Source: Hydractinia symbiolongicarpus (lineage: Eukaryota > Cnidaria > Hydrozoa > Anthoathecata > Hydractiniidae). Taken from it: 64,000 nucleotides of DNA. The position numbers were made by a program, and so were the translations under genes. The notes beneath the pieces were generated by a model. The model was not told the DNA's origin. It did no database searches and worked only from the letters and a program-made list of their open reading frames with translations. The number at the start of each line of letters is the position of its first letter. Within the stretch, counting starts at the first letter, position 1. Of the stretch, positions 24,150 through 36,795 are shown one piece after another. The stretch spans positions 6,200,001 to 6,264,000 of the forward strand of contig NC_079881.1 of the NCBI RefSeq assembly GCF_029227915.1, in the 5' to 3' direction.

Positions 24150-27100
24150 TTATTTATCTTTGAAGTCTGCTTTTCTTTTCTCCACAAAGGCGGTCATGCC
24201 TTCTTTGCGATCGTGCTAAAAAAAACACATGAAAACCTCAAGATCATGCTGGAAGTAAAACATAGAACTAAAACAAGGTTTGAACCAATTTTATTTTTCT
24301 CCTGTTCAAATCCTTATGGTTATGGTTAAAAAACGAAAAAGATCAAAGAAATAATATATTTACCGTAGCAAACGTGCTGTGAAATAATCTCTTCTCAAAG
24401 TGACATCCTTCATCCAGAGTAAGATTGTATCCTTGAATGAGAAAAAATAGTCACTTTACACATATTTTGTAAATATATCATATTTGCTTTCTCCCTGATT
24501 GAGTTTTTGGTTTCATATTGGCTACTTATTGATCATAGAGGCTTTTAATTTATCAGATTTGCAATATTTAGAAACATTCAAATCTCCGAAATTAAAATTT
24601 TCGGATTTTTAATTTCGCTATTTTTTTAAAGATGGTGAAATTTAACTAAAAAAATCATATCTTTTATTTCATTTTACTAAGAGTTTTTAAGTACAAGTTT
24701 TTGAAATAAATATCTTTTAACAAACAACGCCAAGAGACTCAAAATAAAAAAAATAATTTTTGACTGAGCAAAAAATGTTTGTTTTAAAAATTTCCGATTA
24801 TACACCTGCACTCACCTTTGTTGATAGCTTCTTTGCATAAAGCATTAATTAATTTCGAATTAGCTGCAATCTTTGATGCAACTTTCACACACTCGTCAAG
24901 CAGTTGATCATTTGGCACAACTTTGCTGACTAAGCCTATATTGGTAACATAAATTGAAATGTATAATATCCTGGAAAAAGAACTGCACTGCACAAGAAAA
25001 GAAGTACACAACAATAAATTTAAAAAAATTAGGAATGCTTACCAAATTGCAGAGCTTCATCTGCAGTTATCATATCTCCAGTCAAACACATCTCCATAGC
25101 TTTCGATTTACCTACTGCTCGAGTCAATCGTTGTGTTCCTCCAGCACCAGGTATGGTACCTAAAAAGTGGAGTTAGCAGTTGCGTGCAAATAGGTGTATT
25201 AATCCTAATCAGATAGATACCACAGAGAGTGATGAATCTCATGGCCAAGTAAAAAATTTGTTGGCATACTATCAACACAAATTGTATAAAGATCTGCTTA
25301 AAATTTCTCCTCGTAAATTTATACTCCCATACCTTACAATTATTTAAGCCCATCAAAATTCTACCTAATAATATTTCTGGTTGACCAAATTTTGCTTTCT
25401 CGCCAGCGTAAATAATGTCGCACATCATAGCAACTTCACAACCACCACCAAGTGCAAACCCATTGACAGCTGCTACTATAGGTTTTTCAAATTTCGTCAG
25501 ACAGTTCCAGTTGTCTAGAAAATTTCCACCTATAACTTCTGAAAATTCTTTGTTCTGCATTTCTTTAATGTCAGCACCTGGACACAAGAAAGCATACTAA
25601 AATTGTTTGCAAAAGAAAAAGATATGCAAAATGCTGAGTTTGGGAATAGGAAATTACAATTGTGCAAAATAAGGGAAAAAGAATTAAGAGCACATTTTTT
25701 ACGGAAATTGCAGATAAGTTATTAATTACAGGGTGTCTCTTAAAAATTGACCTAAATTTTCCTGACATTTCTAACATTTTGTTGACATTTTTAGCTGAAA
25801 ATCCCAACATTTTCAAGTGTTCTACTGTATTCTTTCCTACAGTCAAGGCTGATAAACTAGCTGAGAAAGGAAGAAGAAAAAATGCAATATATACAGTCAG
25901 AATGAAAAAAATACAAGCTGAAGATAAAAAATGACATTGAAAAACCTTATATTAAAATAAAAAGCATGTGCTTTTACAGAGACTTGTGAAAAATTTGAAA
26001 TTCCTAACATTTCATAAAAAGACAACAATTTTCAGACATTTTCACTTTTAAATCCTGACTATTTCTGAAATTTCTTTAGTAATTTTTTGTTTATTATGCT
26101 TTATGCTTATATAAATAATGTACCGTGTGGCTATATATATAAGCATAAATAAATATGCTACTGGCTTAATCATAAACACTAAGATTGATTTCCATAGCAC
26201 ATATTTTCTCAACATAATCAAAAACATCTGATATAATATGTAAAATAAACCTTCTGTGCTTTTAAAATTTTACATGAGTTAAAGAGCCACCAGCAAAGGT
26301 TTTTGCAATATTTTATTGGTATATAATTGATTACCCGGTGAGAGTCAGCACGGTGAGAGATTAGGTTCTTAAAACATTAAATTATATATTTAACAAATCT
26401 CTGGTTGCCAAGTGTTAAATATTTGAATACCTACAAAAAGGCATAGATAATTGATACACTGATCAACAACTGTATAAACAAATAAAAAGAACAATATAAT
26501 TCCAATGGTCAAAAACAACTTTTTTCAGCTACGAAACCAGTGCGCATGCAGATGAAGCTTTTCCTACTGTTTTTATATTACATAAATTTTTCCTACTTCT
26601 TGCTCGATCACAGAGGGGGTAAATCAAGTATCAATCTGCCATATACCAATAAAGGAATAAAAATCAATTGTCAAGAAGGCCCCTATTTAAAGCCAAGGGA
26701 ACTTGCATCAAGGTTCCTTGTCATAAAAACATTCAAAAACACATCATTAACCAAAACTTGTGCAATCAGTTATTTAGGGAAAATTCTATTGCCTCTCCTC
26801 CAGTTTGCTTTAATAAATCTCAACATAGAATTTTAGCAGCTTTATAATGACTAAGTACACAAATACAGAAACCTAAAGTGCTAAACTTTTTTCCTAGGGC
26901 TTATATATTAACTTTTTCCTACAGCAAAACAGGTCAAACGCAGTTTGCCTTCAGACAATTCTTGTCTGATCATGTTTTTCTTGGAGCACATCACGAAAGA
27001 AGAGCACCTTGCATAGGAAAAGGATTCTGCGTTGGGTGATGACAATGATAAAAATGACTGACAATAAATAATATACTATTCGTTAACCCATGGAAAAATC

Positions 27101-28645
27101 CATGCAGTCGTCTGTCCTCAAATTCTTTGTGTGAACAGACAGACAAAACACAGCTATTACTATAAAGATGAATTTTTACACAAATAATCAAAATGTCCGT
27201 GGGTGAACGGACGAGAAACTGTGATGTAATTTTGTTCTGGATAATAAAGGCTGCCCTGATTAAGTACAGCAGCTTGCCCCGGTTAAGAACAGGGCAGAAA
27301 ATACATAATCAGGGCAACATAATCAGGACTTATTACTCAAAAAATATTATTTGGCACTTATAAAAGGAACATAATCAGGGCAGGCCAGTTTATATACAAC
27401 AGTCTAATATTATTTCTCACTCATTATAGAACAAACATAATCGGGGCAGGCCGACTTATGTATGACAGTCAAATATTATTCGGAAAGAACGAACATAATC
27501 GGGCCGACTGGGTTATATACGATATTTTTATATTATTTCTCACTTATTATAGAACATATATATAGAGCATAAATATTATTCGAGACTTATAAAACATATA
27601 TAATCAGGGCTGACTGCTTTTACATCATTCGTCATCACTTCTGACAAGCAAATAGCCCTGGTGGCAAAGTTGTTGTTGTTCTCAAATGAAACGAAATTTT
27701 GTGGCAAATACTAGATTTTGGGATTCGCAAGTTTAATAACTTTTCACCAAACTTAATTTTGCAAAAAGAATAATTTAGGTTCCCTGAAATTTAGTTACTT
27801 TAAGTATAATATGTTGAAATGTATTTACTACAAGAGTAGTTTATACTAAGAATTATGTTGACACTTTTTTCTTTCACCATGTCTAGTTTTTAGGAGTGTT
27901 CTATCTTCCAGAGAATGTTTAATTTACAAAAGTTTGAAGAAGATGCCAATCACAGCCTGCCTGCCAGCCATTTATATCAGCGTTCATAATCCGGTCACCA
28001 CGACATAACTAGTGCAAAAAAACATAATCGGACCATGCCTACATAATCTGGCTGTCCCTATTGTAAAGAGGCCCTTTTTGCAATCTGGGCAGAACAATTT
28101 CGCTTAGTCTAACAAAATATTTTTGATTTTTTTTGTCTCTGATACCTATTAGGCAATTTTTCAATTTAAAATTGAAACTAGCACAATAAGTCATTCAGAA
28201 AGTCTGCAGTAATTCAAAATTAAAACCCTCAGATATATACGAACCTGCTGCAAAGGCTTTCCCCTTTCCTGTTAAAACAACAGCTCCTATACTTTTGTCT
28301 TTTTGAAGATTGGATAAAGCATCTTGGAGATCAACAAAAAGAGCACCACATAGAGCATTTAATGCTTTGGGTCGATTTAACGAAACTAATCCAACATTTT
28401 TATTTTCTCCAACAGTCTCAACAACAATATTTTCGTATTCCTTGCCACCTAAGAAAAAATTTTTAGAGCTTTGTAATATTTGTTTTTGCTGCCAGTTAAA
28501 AGTAAAACATCTATTATAAATTAAACTTCAATTGAATAGAATAATATGATTCACCTCCAGAGAGCAATTGATGACCCAAAGTTAATGTACGAACAAATCT
28601 AGGTTGCAAAAACCTTGCAGATCTTCGTGCAACTAAGGACGCCAT
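24150..28645 (-). CDS. ECHS1: Mitochondrial short-chain enoyl-CoA hydratase (crotonase)
   Basis: Hydrates trans-2-enoyl-CoA thioesters in the mitochondrial matrix, in fatty-acid and valine breakdown. Seven exons on the minus strand: 28555-28645, 28245-28448, 25365-25577, 25043-25159, 24816-24935, 24364-24431, 24150-24215. Phases all agree, giving 292 aa (human ECHS1 290). The N terminus ([20 protein letters not shown]) is a basic, Ser/Arg-rich mitochondrial presequence. Crotonase signatures: [22 protein letters not shown] (oxyanion hole), [20 protein letters not shown] with the first catalytic Glu, [18 protein letters not shown] with the second, and the C terminus [17 protein letters not shown]. 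Intron 2 is long (about 2.7 kb) and repeat-filled. A broken paralogue lies immediately upstream in the same orientation. Confidence 0.96.
27240..28080. repeat. Degenerate CATAATCRGGGC tandem array in ECHS1 intron 2
   Basis: Spaced copies of ACATAATC(A/G)GG(G/C)C alternate with TATTATTTCTCACTTATTATA-like AT-rich segments, with units of roughly 60-75 bp, most regular at about 27300-27610 and recurring near 28020-28060. No coding capacity is seen. Confidence 0.6.
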
Positions 28646-28699
28646 TTTAAATGGAATGTGCGACCCACGTTTCGGCGTTCGGGAAATGTGTAGAAATGT

Positions 28700-29655
28700 G
28701 TTGGGGGCGTATAGAAAGTGAAGCTTATAATGGACATCCTTTTATAGCTGATACCTGTCTACAACGGACACTTTTTTGGGAACGGATGAAACAACGGTCA
28801 AATTTTTATTATAAAACCTCCGTGTAGCGGGCACTTTATAGCGGACACCTCTATATATAACGGACAACATTTTAAAGTCCCGATTGACATTACCCTCTGT
28901 AACTGACCTCTCTACAGCGGACAGGCTTTAAGAATGGGTCATATATAAAACAAATTTTTGTAAAGAATTTGTTTATATTTACTTAAGACAATGTTTTACA
29001 TTATTAGTTAATAATTCTTTAATTTTTTTGTATGTTATCTTTAGCCAGCTTAGGGCTTTTTCAGGGCCTTAAAAACGATAACTTGCAGGGATTTCTAGGC
29101 CGTATGCACCTCCGCAGTTAACGCGTTTCCCAGTCACTATAATTTCTATAGATCAATAAAGAAGAGAGAGAAGCATAAAGACGACTTTAGATATATCGGC
29201 ACATGACCAACCACCACTTCTTTAGTACAATGAGAATTTGTACGAACCACAGCAACTGCATTTGTGTCCACATCGTTGGTTGGCTCTTTCAGTTTCACGC
29301 ATTTCAAACACTCCCCAATCAGCGGTTTCCAAGTATCCATGTAAACACTCGAACTTTGTCTTTCATGATCCTTAGAGTTGCAGCGATCTCGTATTTATCC
29401 TCACTAATTGCCACTTCCATGTCTAAGAGATACTATTTTGCAGAGAATTCGTCAATAAAATCATTGCATTGAAATATTCGAATGTCTTGAACTTGTTTTA
29501 GTTTTGAAAGAAAGAAAGCATAACTTAACTCCGGGATGGTTTTTGGAAAAATTTGAGCTATTTTTTGGAAGAACCTCTATATAGCGGACACCTCTATGTA
29601 GCGGCCACTTTTTTGAGGTCCCAATGGTGTCCGCTTTTAGAGGTTTCACTGTATT
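28700..29655. mobile_element. Degenerate pogo/Tigger-like DNA transposon remnant
   Basis: The right end, read inward on the minus strand from 29653, is TACAGTGAAACCTCTAAAAG, then CGGACACC, then ATTGGGACCTC, the pattern of pogo/Tigger terminal repeats at a TA target. Related motifs (TATAGCGGACACCTCTATAT, CTACAGCGGACAGG) lie at 28720-28930 and 29573-29610. A minus-strand fragment at 29340-29146 encodes W-P-x-GE-L-C ... D-x-NAVAVV ... EVVVGHVP, a HIRAN-like pattern frequent in repeat-associated proteins of marine invertebrates. No intact transposase was found and the left end is eroded. Confidence 0.5.
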
Positions 29656-30786
29656 GTGAATATCATCATTGACAAAACGTTCCAACTTCCAGGAGACTTG
29701 TTACACTTTTTACGTAACTGCGTAGTCTTTTTAATTTTGAATTTGACCATATGAATATGAATTAGTTTTGAATTTGACACGTGTTTTTGATATTCTTTTT
29801 AGATCATTCATGGGTCCCGAAATACTTGTCAATAGCACTTATTTTCAAATCCAAGTGTCTGTTCAATGAGCAGAATTTACTTTTTTCCTGCCAATGTATC
29901 TTGAATTTATTTTCGACAGACTGGCTATACGGCCTATTCAGTATTTTTTTGTGTGTGAATTAACATCCCCGACAAAATTGCTCTTTCCTGTCAACTGTGA
30001 TTGTTTCAACATCACGTTAAAACACGCTACTGGCTCTGGAATGAGGTTTGAAAAATATAAATTTATCGATTAACTTTTTTTTACAAAATTAAATGTTTTT
30101 AAAATAGGTTTAAATTACCCTAGGGAGCTATATCTCACAAACAAACAAAGTGTAATCGGATCTACTCCTATTTTGCACTCAGCTGTAGGATGGGATTGCT
30201 ATATAGGACAGTCTCGTAGAGTGTTGCAGTTTTCGCACGGTTTTCGCAGTGATACAATCATCTTTTCGTGAAAAACAACCTCCGTTATATATAACATGGA
30301 TATTTGGGAGTAAAAAAGTTAAGTAACCAGTGAGTGAGCATTACATTTAACACGACGATGCAATGGGTTTGTGAATCTTGAAGATAGAGAGTTTAAGTGT
30401 ATGTTTTTACTTTTTAAAAAGTTGAGTCTAAGATTTTGCCAAAAATTCAGAATATATTTATAACGTACTCCAGCATGAACTCCTTTATAGTTAAGAAGAA
30501 ATCACTCTAGTTTAGAATTTACAATAAAACAATTACTTCCAACTGTTTTTCTTTTTTTATTAGTATACGTGTATTTTCTACGATAAGATGAACGCCATCT
30601 TTTTCTTCCGACCCTGAGCGTATTCATCATTATCAACGGTGAATCGGTGTATATTTTCTTCACAAAATCAGGACATTTTAGGTTAAAAACTTTAAAAAAT
30701 AAGCACATGTAGACCCTTAGCTGAAATTTAGGCTTCCTCATGAAAACAAAAACGAAGACGTGCTTCCATTGATATTTTTAAATTCA
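29656..30786. other. Intergenic stretch between the two ECHS1 copies
   Basis: No gene or clear repeat could be supported. The minus-strand open frame at 30502-30741 is Lys/Arg-rich and shows no family features. Confidence 0.55.
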
Positions 30787-31261
30787 TTACTCCTTGAACA
30801 TCGTTTTTCTTTTCTCTATAAAAGCAGTCATTCCCTCCTTCTGATCATGCTGAAAAGAAAGAAATAACAAAAATTATAAAGAATGTAAACTAAAAAAAAC
30901 CCCACAAGATTGAATTGTGTGTTACCGTAGCAAACGTGCTGTGAAATAATCTTCTCTCAAAGTGACAGCCTTCATCCAGCGTTAGGATGTACCCTAATGT
31001 AAAAAGCACTGAATAATTACAAAATGTTTTTAAGCGTATTTTGTTTGGATTAGTATTGTTTTAAAATTACTTGGATAGTATACAGAATCTTTACGGCCCT
31101 TTAAAGGTACGAAACTTTAAAAGCAATTTCAACAAGTGTGGGAATAACCGTTGGTGGAATTAGATAAAGATTTTTTAAAATGGTTTTACCTACGAGCTAG
31201 AAATTTAAGCTTTGTTTACAAAACTTAAACTCTGTTGTAAGTAAACATCAGGAATATACCT

Positions 31262-31345
31262 ACTCACCAACCTCGATCCCAGCGTCTGTAGCGTTTTTTA
31301 ATATGAGCAAAAAACGCACAGGTCCTGGGATCAAGGTTGACCTTG
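31262..31345. repeat. Foldback element, CCTCG(T/A)(C/T)CCCAG family
   Basis: The left arm TCACCAACCTCGATCCCAGC and the right arm TCCTGGGATCAAGGTTGA are imperfect inverted copies around GCGTTTTTT...AAAAAACGC. It sits in an intron of the ECHS1 pseudogene. Confidence 0.7.
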
Positions 31346-34300
31346 AATTTCCAGATAAATTCGGATACAAATAAAACTTTATTTTAAAACGTGACCGTAT
31401 TATTAAAGAACGAAATCTAAACTAACATGTGCAAAAACATAAATACATAATAAGAGCAGCTAGAGGACTGGGGAAGATATAAACAAATATGGTAACCACA
31501 GAGCTACTCACCTTTGTTGATGGCTTCTTTGAATAAAGCATTAATTAATTTCGAATTGGCTGCAATCTTTGATGCAACTTTCACACACTCGTCAAGCAGT
31601 TGATCATTTGCCACAACTTTGCTGACTAAGCCTAAAAATAAAGTCAATTAAATGGATCGATCATTGATAGCAGCCTAACTTGTTCCATATTCCTAGACAG
31701 AGTTGTTGAGACGAAGGCAGATTTTTCTTCATTTTTAAATACGGAAAACAGCGTTAAATGGCCAATACTCCCCAGGCTGCAAAATCCAGGCGAAGGCCGT
31801 TTAAAGTTTGTTAGTTGCATTCTTTAGCCAAAAAAATGAAGTAGTCTATATCGAGAGCCATAAATGCTCAGAAATCCGGGACAAAATAAACACTCACCAA
31901 ACTGCAGAGCTTCATCCGCAGTTATCATATCTCCAGTTAAACACATTTCCATAGCTTTCGATTTACCCACCGCTCGTGACAATCGTTGTGTTCCTCCAGC
32001 ACCAGGGATTAAACCTACGAAAAAGGCGGCATGTGATATCCCCAACCCGCGTCAATTAAATCGTGTCCACTTCAGTCTAAATACACCTTTTCCGAATTAG
32101 TTTTCTTTAATGTACCACAGCTATTTCTCAACTTTTTTTAAAACAAAATGAAATCCTCAACTGAAACTTCATAAAAAGTGAAATCTTCAAATTCATACAG
32201 CAATTAAACAACCCGTTAAAATAGTTTTTTTTTTTAATTTTGTGCTAATCGATCTCTGCTTCAAACCGAGGCTAATTAGACTTTGGCAGCAATTTAATGA
32301 TGCTGAATATGTTCTTAATGCTGAAACATCAAAATTATAGAATTTTAAAAAAAAAACATGTAATTCAGGAAACGTGTATTGTATGTCATTTTTTTTAAGA
32401 AAATAATTTGTGAAATACCACAATCAAAAAGTCGCAGAAATTAATGAACGCGAAAAACAACTTCTTTGAACGGCAAAGACCTATTAATACTTCCGGTTGG
32501 CTTCAGCGTCTTCTGCAGCATAGACAATATCGCACATCATGGCAACTTAACATCCTCCAGCTAGTGCAGTCCCACTGACAGCTGCTATGATTGGCTTAGA
32601 AAAGATTGTCATGCAGTCAAGACTTTGTAGAAAAGTGCTGCAAACAATATCTGCATATCTCTTGTCTTGAAATTCGTCAAGATCAGCGCCTACAAAAAGT
32701 GATTATGACTTAACACACTTTTTACATCAAAACATATAGATGTGCGAGACCTCCTGGTCGACATACATGTTTAAAAGACGATTCGGTACCATCTTTTCTT
32801 AAGTCTAAAATAAAATAATTCTTAGCACCAGCTCTGGTTCTCAACAAAAGTGTTATAACGTCATACATAGACTAAGATGCATGTTTCTATTTTTCAAATC
32901 AGGTTTTGTAATCTTCCATTAAATTTTTCACATGACGTTGCGGTTGTTTGCTTCATATAGTGAATTATTCCACTACAAACCTGTTTGTTTTTAGAATCTA
33001 CCGTCCTTGGCTATATTTGTTTTGTGCCCTACTTCCCCTTCCAAACACATAAGAGTCAAGTAAGTTCGGGTAAGGCTATTTTCGAAGACTTTTGCTAACC
33101 TTGGGAGATTTAAAGTTGATGATTATTCCGTTTAAATAAACAATCCTTCGCCTATCTCTTTTCCTTTAAACATTCTGAGTCTTGGAACACTATCCTAAAC
33201 GAGAACACTATTTAAAAACGTTGCACCGAAAATTACTAATAATAGACAGGGTATATCCCTCGATATCTGTGAGGCTAGTCATGTAAAATATGCACATCTA
33301 TCTATCTATTAAAGTGCAGAGTTTAATAAAACAAGTAACTTATGCATATGTTTAAGTTATACCTGCAGAAAATGCTTTTCCTCTCCCTGTTAAAATTATA
33401 GCCCCTACAACTGTGTTTTTTTTTCGAAGTCATGTAAAGCTTGTTTAAGTTCGTCAACAAGAGACGCCGTGATGATGTTCAGGGATGCTGGTCTCAAAGA
33501 AATCAAATCAAAGCAATATCTTTATTTACTCCCACTGTCTGTAGCTCGATATTTTCAAACGCTTTTCCACCTCGAAATATCAACATGATGGATCAATAGT
33601 AACTATGAGACAAACCAAGCTCACGTTCCCTATTAGTGGGTGAACAATCCAATTTCGCATCCTCTTTTTGTAGAATTTTGGTGTTTTTGCGGATAAAATA
33701 TTCGCTACTGACGGAAAGCAGTCAAATTCGGGGAAATTATGAGTAAACAAGTTTATTAATATTTATCGTGAAACAGACATCTGAAAAAGAACATGCAGTT
33801 AAAAAAAAATCAGAGTTTACCCATAACCCGATGATATTCCAAGGAATTTAATTTCGCGAATTTGTTTTTTCGAGTATACTTGAATCTGTTTAAATTGTTT
33901 AAAAGTCAATGAAAATTACTTTTCCAGGGAAATTGATCATAAAGACAAAAAACAAGACATATAATATATAATTATAAACTGATTTTATTAACAAACAAGA
34001 AGCCCTGCGGCTTAAAGATTTCCGTCATCAGCTATAATCTGAACTGTGAAGAGGACTGAGTAATATGGGGGAACAAAATCATTGAATATTCTTAAATTTT
34101 AAAATTCAATTTTTCATTATTATTGGAACTGTAAATCATAGCTAACTTAACTTACATAAACTTCATTTCTCTATAAGAACAATTTTAAAGAAAAAATAAT
34201 AAACCTGAAAATTGATGAACAATAAAAACAAAATACTCTAAAAAACAACTTGGAAAATATTTTTAAGGAGGTAGCAAATTTTTTTTTACATAATCAGTTA

Positions 34301-34459
34301 CGAAAGGTAACTTTTCTTTTATAACACACTTGTCACGGTTTTATAGCTATAATACATTATCTTTCACCAAAAATATTCAGCCTCAACAATTCTTCTTTAA
34401 ATTAAAATTTACGAGTAATTAATTAGTTCTGCTGAAAATGTATGGTATGTAAGGTAAGG

Positions 34460-34555
34460 TATATATCAACCTCGTCCCCAGGGCTTGTTAGGTCTTTTAT
34501 ATTTGGACGAAATATAAAAAGCCTAACAAGCCCTGGGGACGAGGTTGGGTATATA
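34460..34555. repeat. Long near-perfect foldback element, CCTCGTCCCCAG family
   Basis: Two arms of about 44 nt, beginning TATATATCAACCTCGTCCCC and ending GGGGACGAGGTTGGGTATATA, are separated by a loop of only a few bases. The arms continue AGGGCTTGTTAGGTC/TTTATATTT and the complementary AAATATAAAAAGCCTAACAA. A single strand would form a very stable hairpin. Confidence 0.85.
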
Positions 34556-34789
34556 TTTCGCCGTAAAAATAGATACAAGTAAGATGTTACTATAAGTTAC
34601 AGATACAATTGGCTGGAGCAAGTAGAAGACTCTAATTGTTTTATCATCAAGCCCCGTAATAGTTCAGCTATTTACATTTAAATTTTCGATAACCACTAAA
34701 TACGTGAAATATAAAAACGCATGAATGTAAAATCAATCTACTACATAATGCTTAAAAAAACGGAGTTATATCATTGTTATTTACAAGGA

Positions 34790-36000
34790 GGAGGTACTTT
34801 ACAGCTCTTTTAAAACGTCCCAAACTAATATTCGTTTTAAATTTTGGTCTAATAGTCGGTTTCACAACTGTGGTCCTCTAGATTTTGTGGAATAGCCGCT
34901 TACTCTTAGAGTTGTTTTTGGTACAACGAAGTTACCTTTGGGGTACCTTGTGTCGTATTTATGTTCGATAAAAGAAAATTTTTCAGCAAAGACTAACGGA
35001 CAGGAAGCAGTTTTTATCTTAAACATAAAAACTCAGATCTGCTGGATGTTAAGTTTATAGATGTTTAAAACTTCCAGTTCTTTTAATAAAGGCTCGCATG
35101 TGTATCTATCTACAGCAAAAACTATCAAGTATGTTTCTGTTTACTGTAAGCTTACTCAGGTTAGACTTGTTCGTGCATGCCCATACAATATTACAATATG
35201 TTAGGAAATTATGTGCAAAAGAAAAACACAAGTTCTTTGATGTAAAAATTCAAGAAAGGTTTAGCTTTAGAAAACAATCCGTTATTTTTAGAAATTTTAC
35301 TTTCAACAGTTGGATATGTTGTTTTCATGTTAGATTCTCATCTAACAAAACACCTAAAAAATTCATGGATGATTGGCTTTTAATATTATTGTTATTTAAA
35401 ATTAAATTAGGTAACTTAAGAGGTATCTCATCGATTTTAGAAGATTTATAAAATAGAGTATATTTTCTTTTATTTACATTTAACGAAAGTTTATTACTTT
35501 TTGAACCATTCGTCCAAATATTCTACTGTTAACTATTTTATAAAGAGTGCTGATATCCCTATGTGAGTAAAAGACATTAGTATTATCAGCAAATAATATA
35601 AAATTTAAAAACTTTAAAGCATAATGTAGATCATTTATATATAGTATAAATAAAAGCGGTCCAAGTATTGAGCCCTGTGGGACCCCAAAAGTCACAGTTC
35701 TTTGTTCAGTTGTGCTTGAACCGTAACGTATGCATTGTTTTCTGTTTGTTAAGTAATCTTTAAACCAACTGAGATTATTATGTCTTACACCATAGCATTC
35801 AAGCTTTGTCACAAGAATTTCATGATCTACTGTGTCAAAGCTTTAGAAAGGTCAATAAATACCGCAGAGTAAAAAAAGTTCTATCAAATGGATCAGTAAC
35901 ATCGTTGACTAAGTTAAGCAAAGCATGATCGGTTTAGTGTTTCTTTTAAAACCAAATTTATTTGTTGTAAAGCATTTTATTATCTATAAGATATGTATAG
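34790..36000 (-). mobile_element. CR1/L2-like non-LTR retrotransposon fragment
   Basis: On the minus strand, 35880-35810 encodes FIDLSKA followed by a one-base frameshift before the usual FDTVDHEIL. Then 35812-35480 encodes KDYLTNRKQ, FGVPQGSILGPLLFILYINDL and FADNTNVF; the catalytic box is FADN where FADD is expected. Further frames toward 34800 encode MNFLGVLLDENLTWKQHI and a C-terminal tail with several stops. It is a dead, 5'-truncated insertion in an intron of the ECHS1 pseudogene. The open frame at 35098-35451 on the plus strand is its antisense. Confidence 0.85.
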
Positions 36001-36239
36001 AGCCTGTTATACATAATTCGTTCTAATTCGTTATAGCTTTAGTCTACGTGCTTGCAAAATTGTGAAGGAAATGACGTAATTATAAAGGGAATCGTTAATA
36101 ACATCAAAGATGGCGCATTATAAGACGATCTTCATTATGCTGCACTGCACGAGCTTTAACTTTCGATAGCATATAAACTTTAAAATAAAGTATTGTTTAT
36201 TGGATAATAAAACAATTTGTTCCACCGTTAGGATTCTTA

Positions 36240-36795
36240 TTTGCTTAAAATTCATTTTAGCCTCGTTCCCAGCTGTCAAAACAAGGATTTAGGCTTTATC
36301 CTGGATAAGTTTCGGGCGTCCAGCCAGCTGCAATGTCTCTATCTATCTCCCCATCTTTATCCTCAGACGATTTTAAAGATTCCGACATCGGTGGCGGAAA
36401 TCAATGATGACACCGTTAATAAAAAACAAAGAAAAAGCAACTCGCAAATAATTAAAAATCACGACAATGCTTTTTGCAAAGTTTCAAGAGAAAAGAATTA
36501 AAGTCCAGCTCGAGAAAAGAAACGCAATGTCCTGCCAGCTTAAATAGTCTAAAAGTTTATAAGGTTAACCCTCAAAATTTATGTCAGTCGCGTGATGGAG
36601 CTGACTTACACTGGATCCGCCCCTGGTCCATAGAGTTTTGAAGTGAAAATAATTTCTTGTACTTGACTTTTCGAGCGGTCTGGTTATTACACACCTTCGT
36701 TATAAGAAAGAGAAAAAAATCCCTTGTTACGAGGTTGGTCTTACTATCGCCACTTAAAGATACAAGATGTCCTGGGGACGAGGTTGGTCTCGCAT
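36240..36795. repeat. Further CCTCGTTCCCAG/CTGGGGACGAGG foldback fragments
   Basis: TAGCCTCGTTCCCAGC lies at about 36258-36273; GTTACGAGGTTGGTC at 36725-36739 and CTGGGGACGAGGTTGGTC at 36772-36789 face the other way. They look like partial or nested copies of the same dispersed foldback family. No coding region is supported here. Confidence 0.5.

Noticed and set aside
35098-35451. 117-residue plus-strand open frame
   Set aside because: Antisense of the C-terminal part of the CR1/L2-like retrotransposon fragment.
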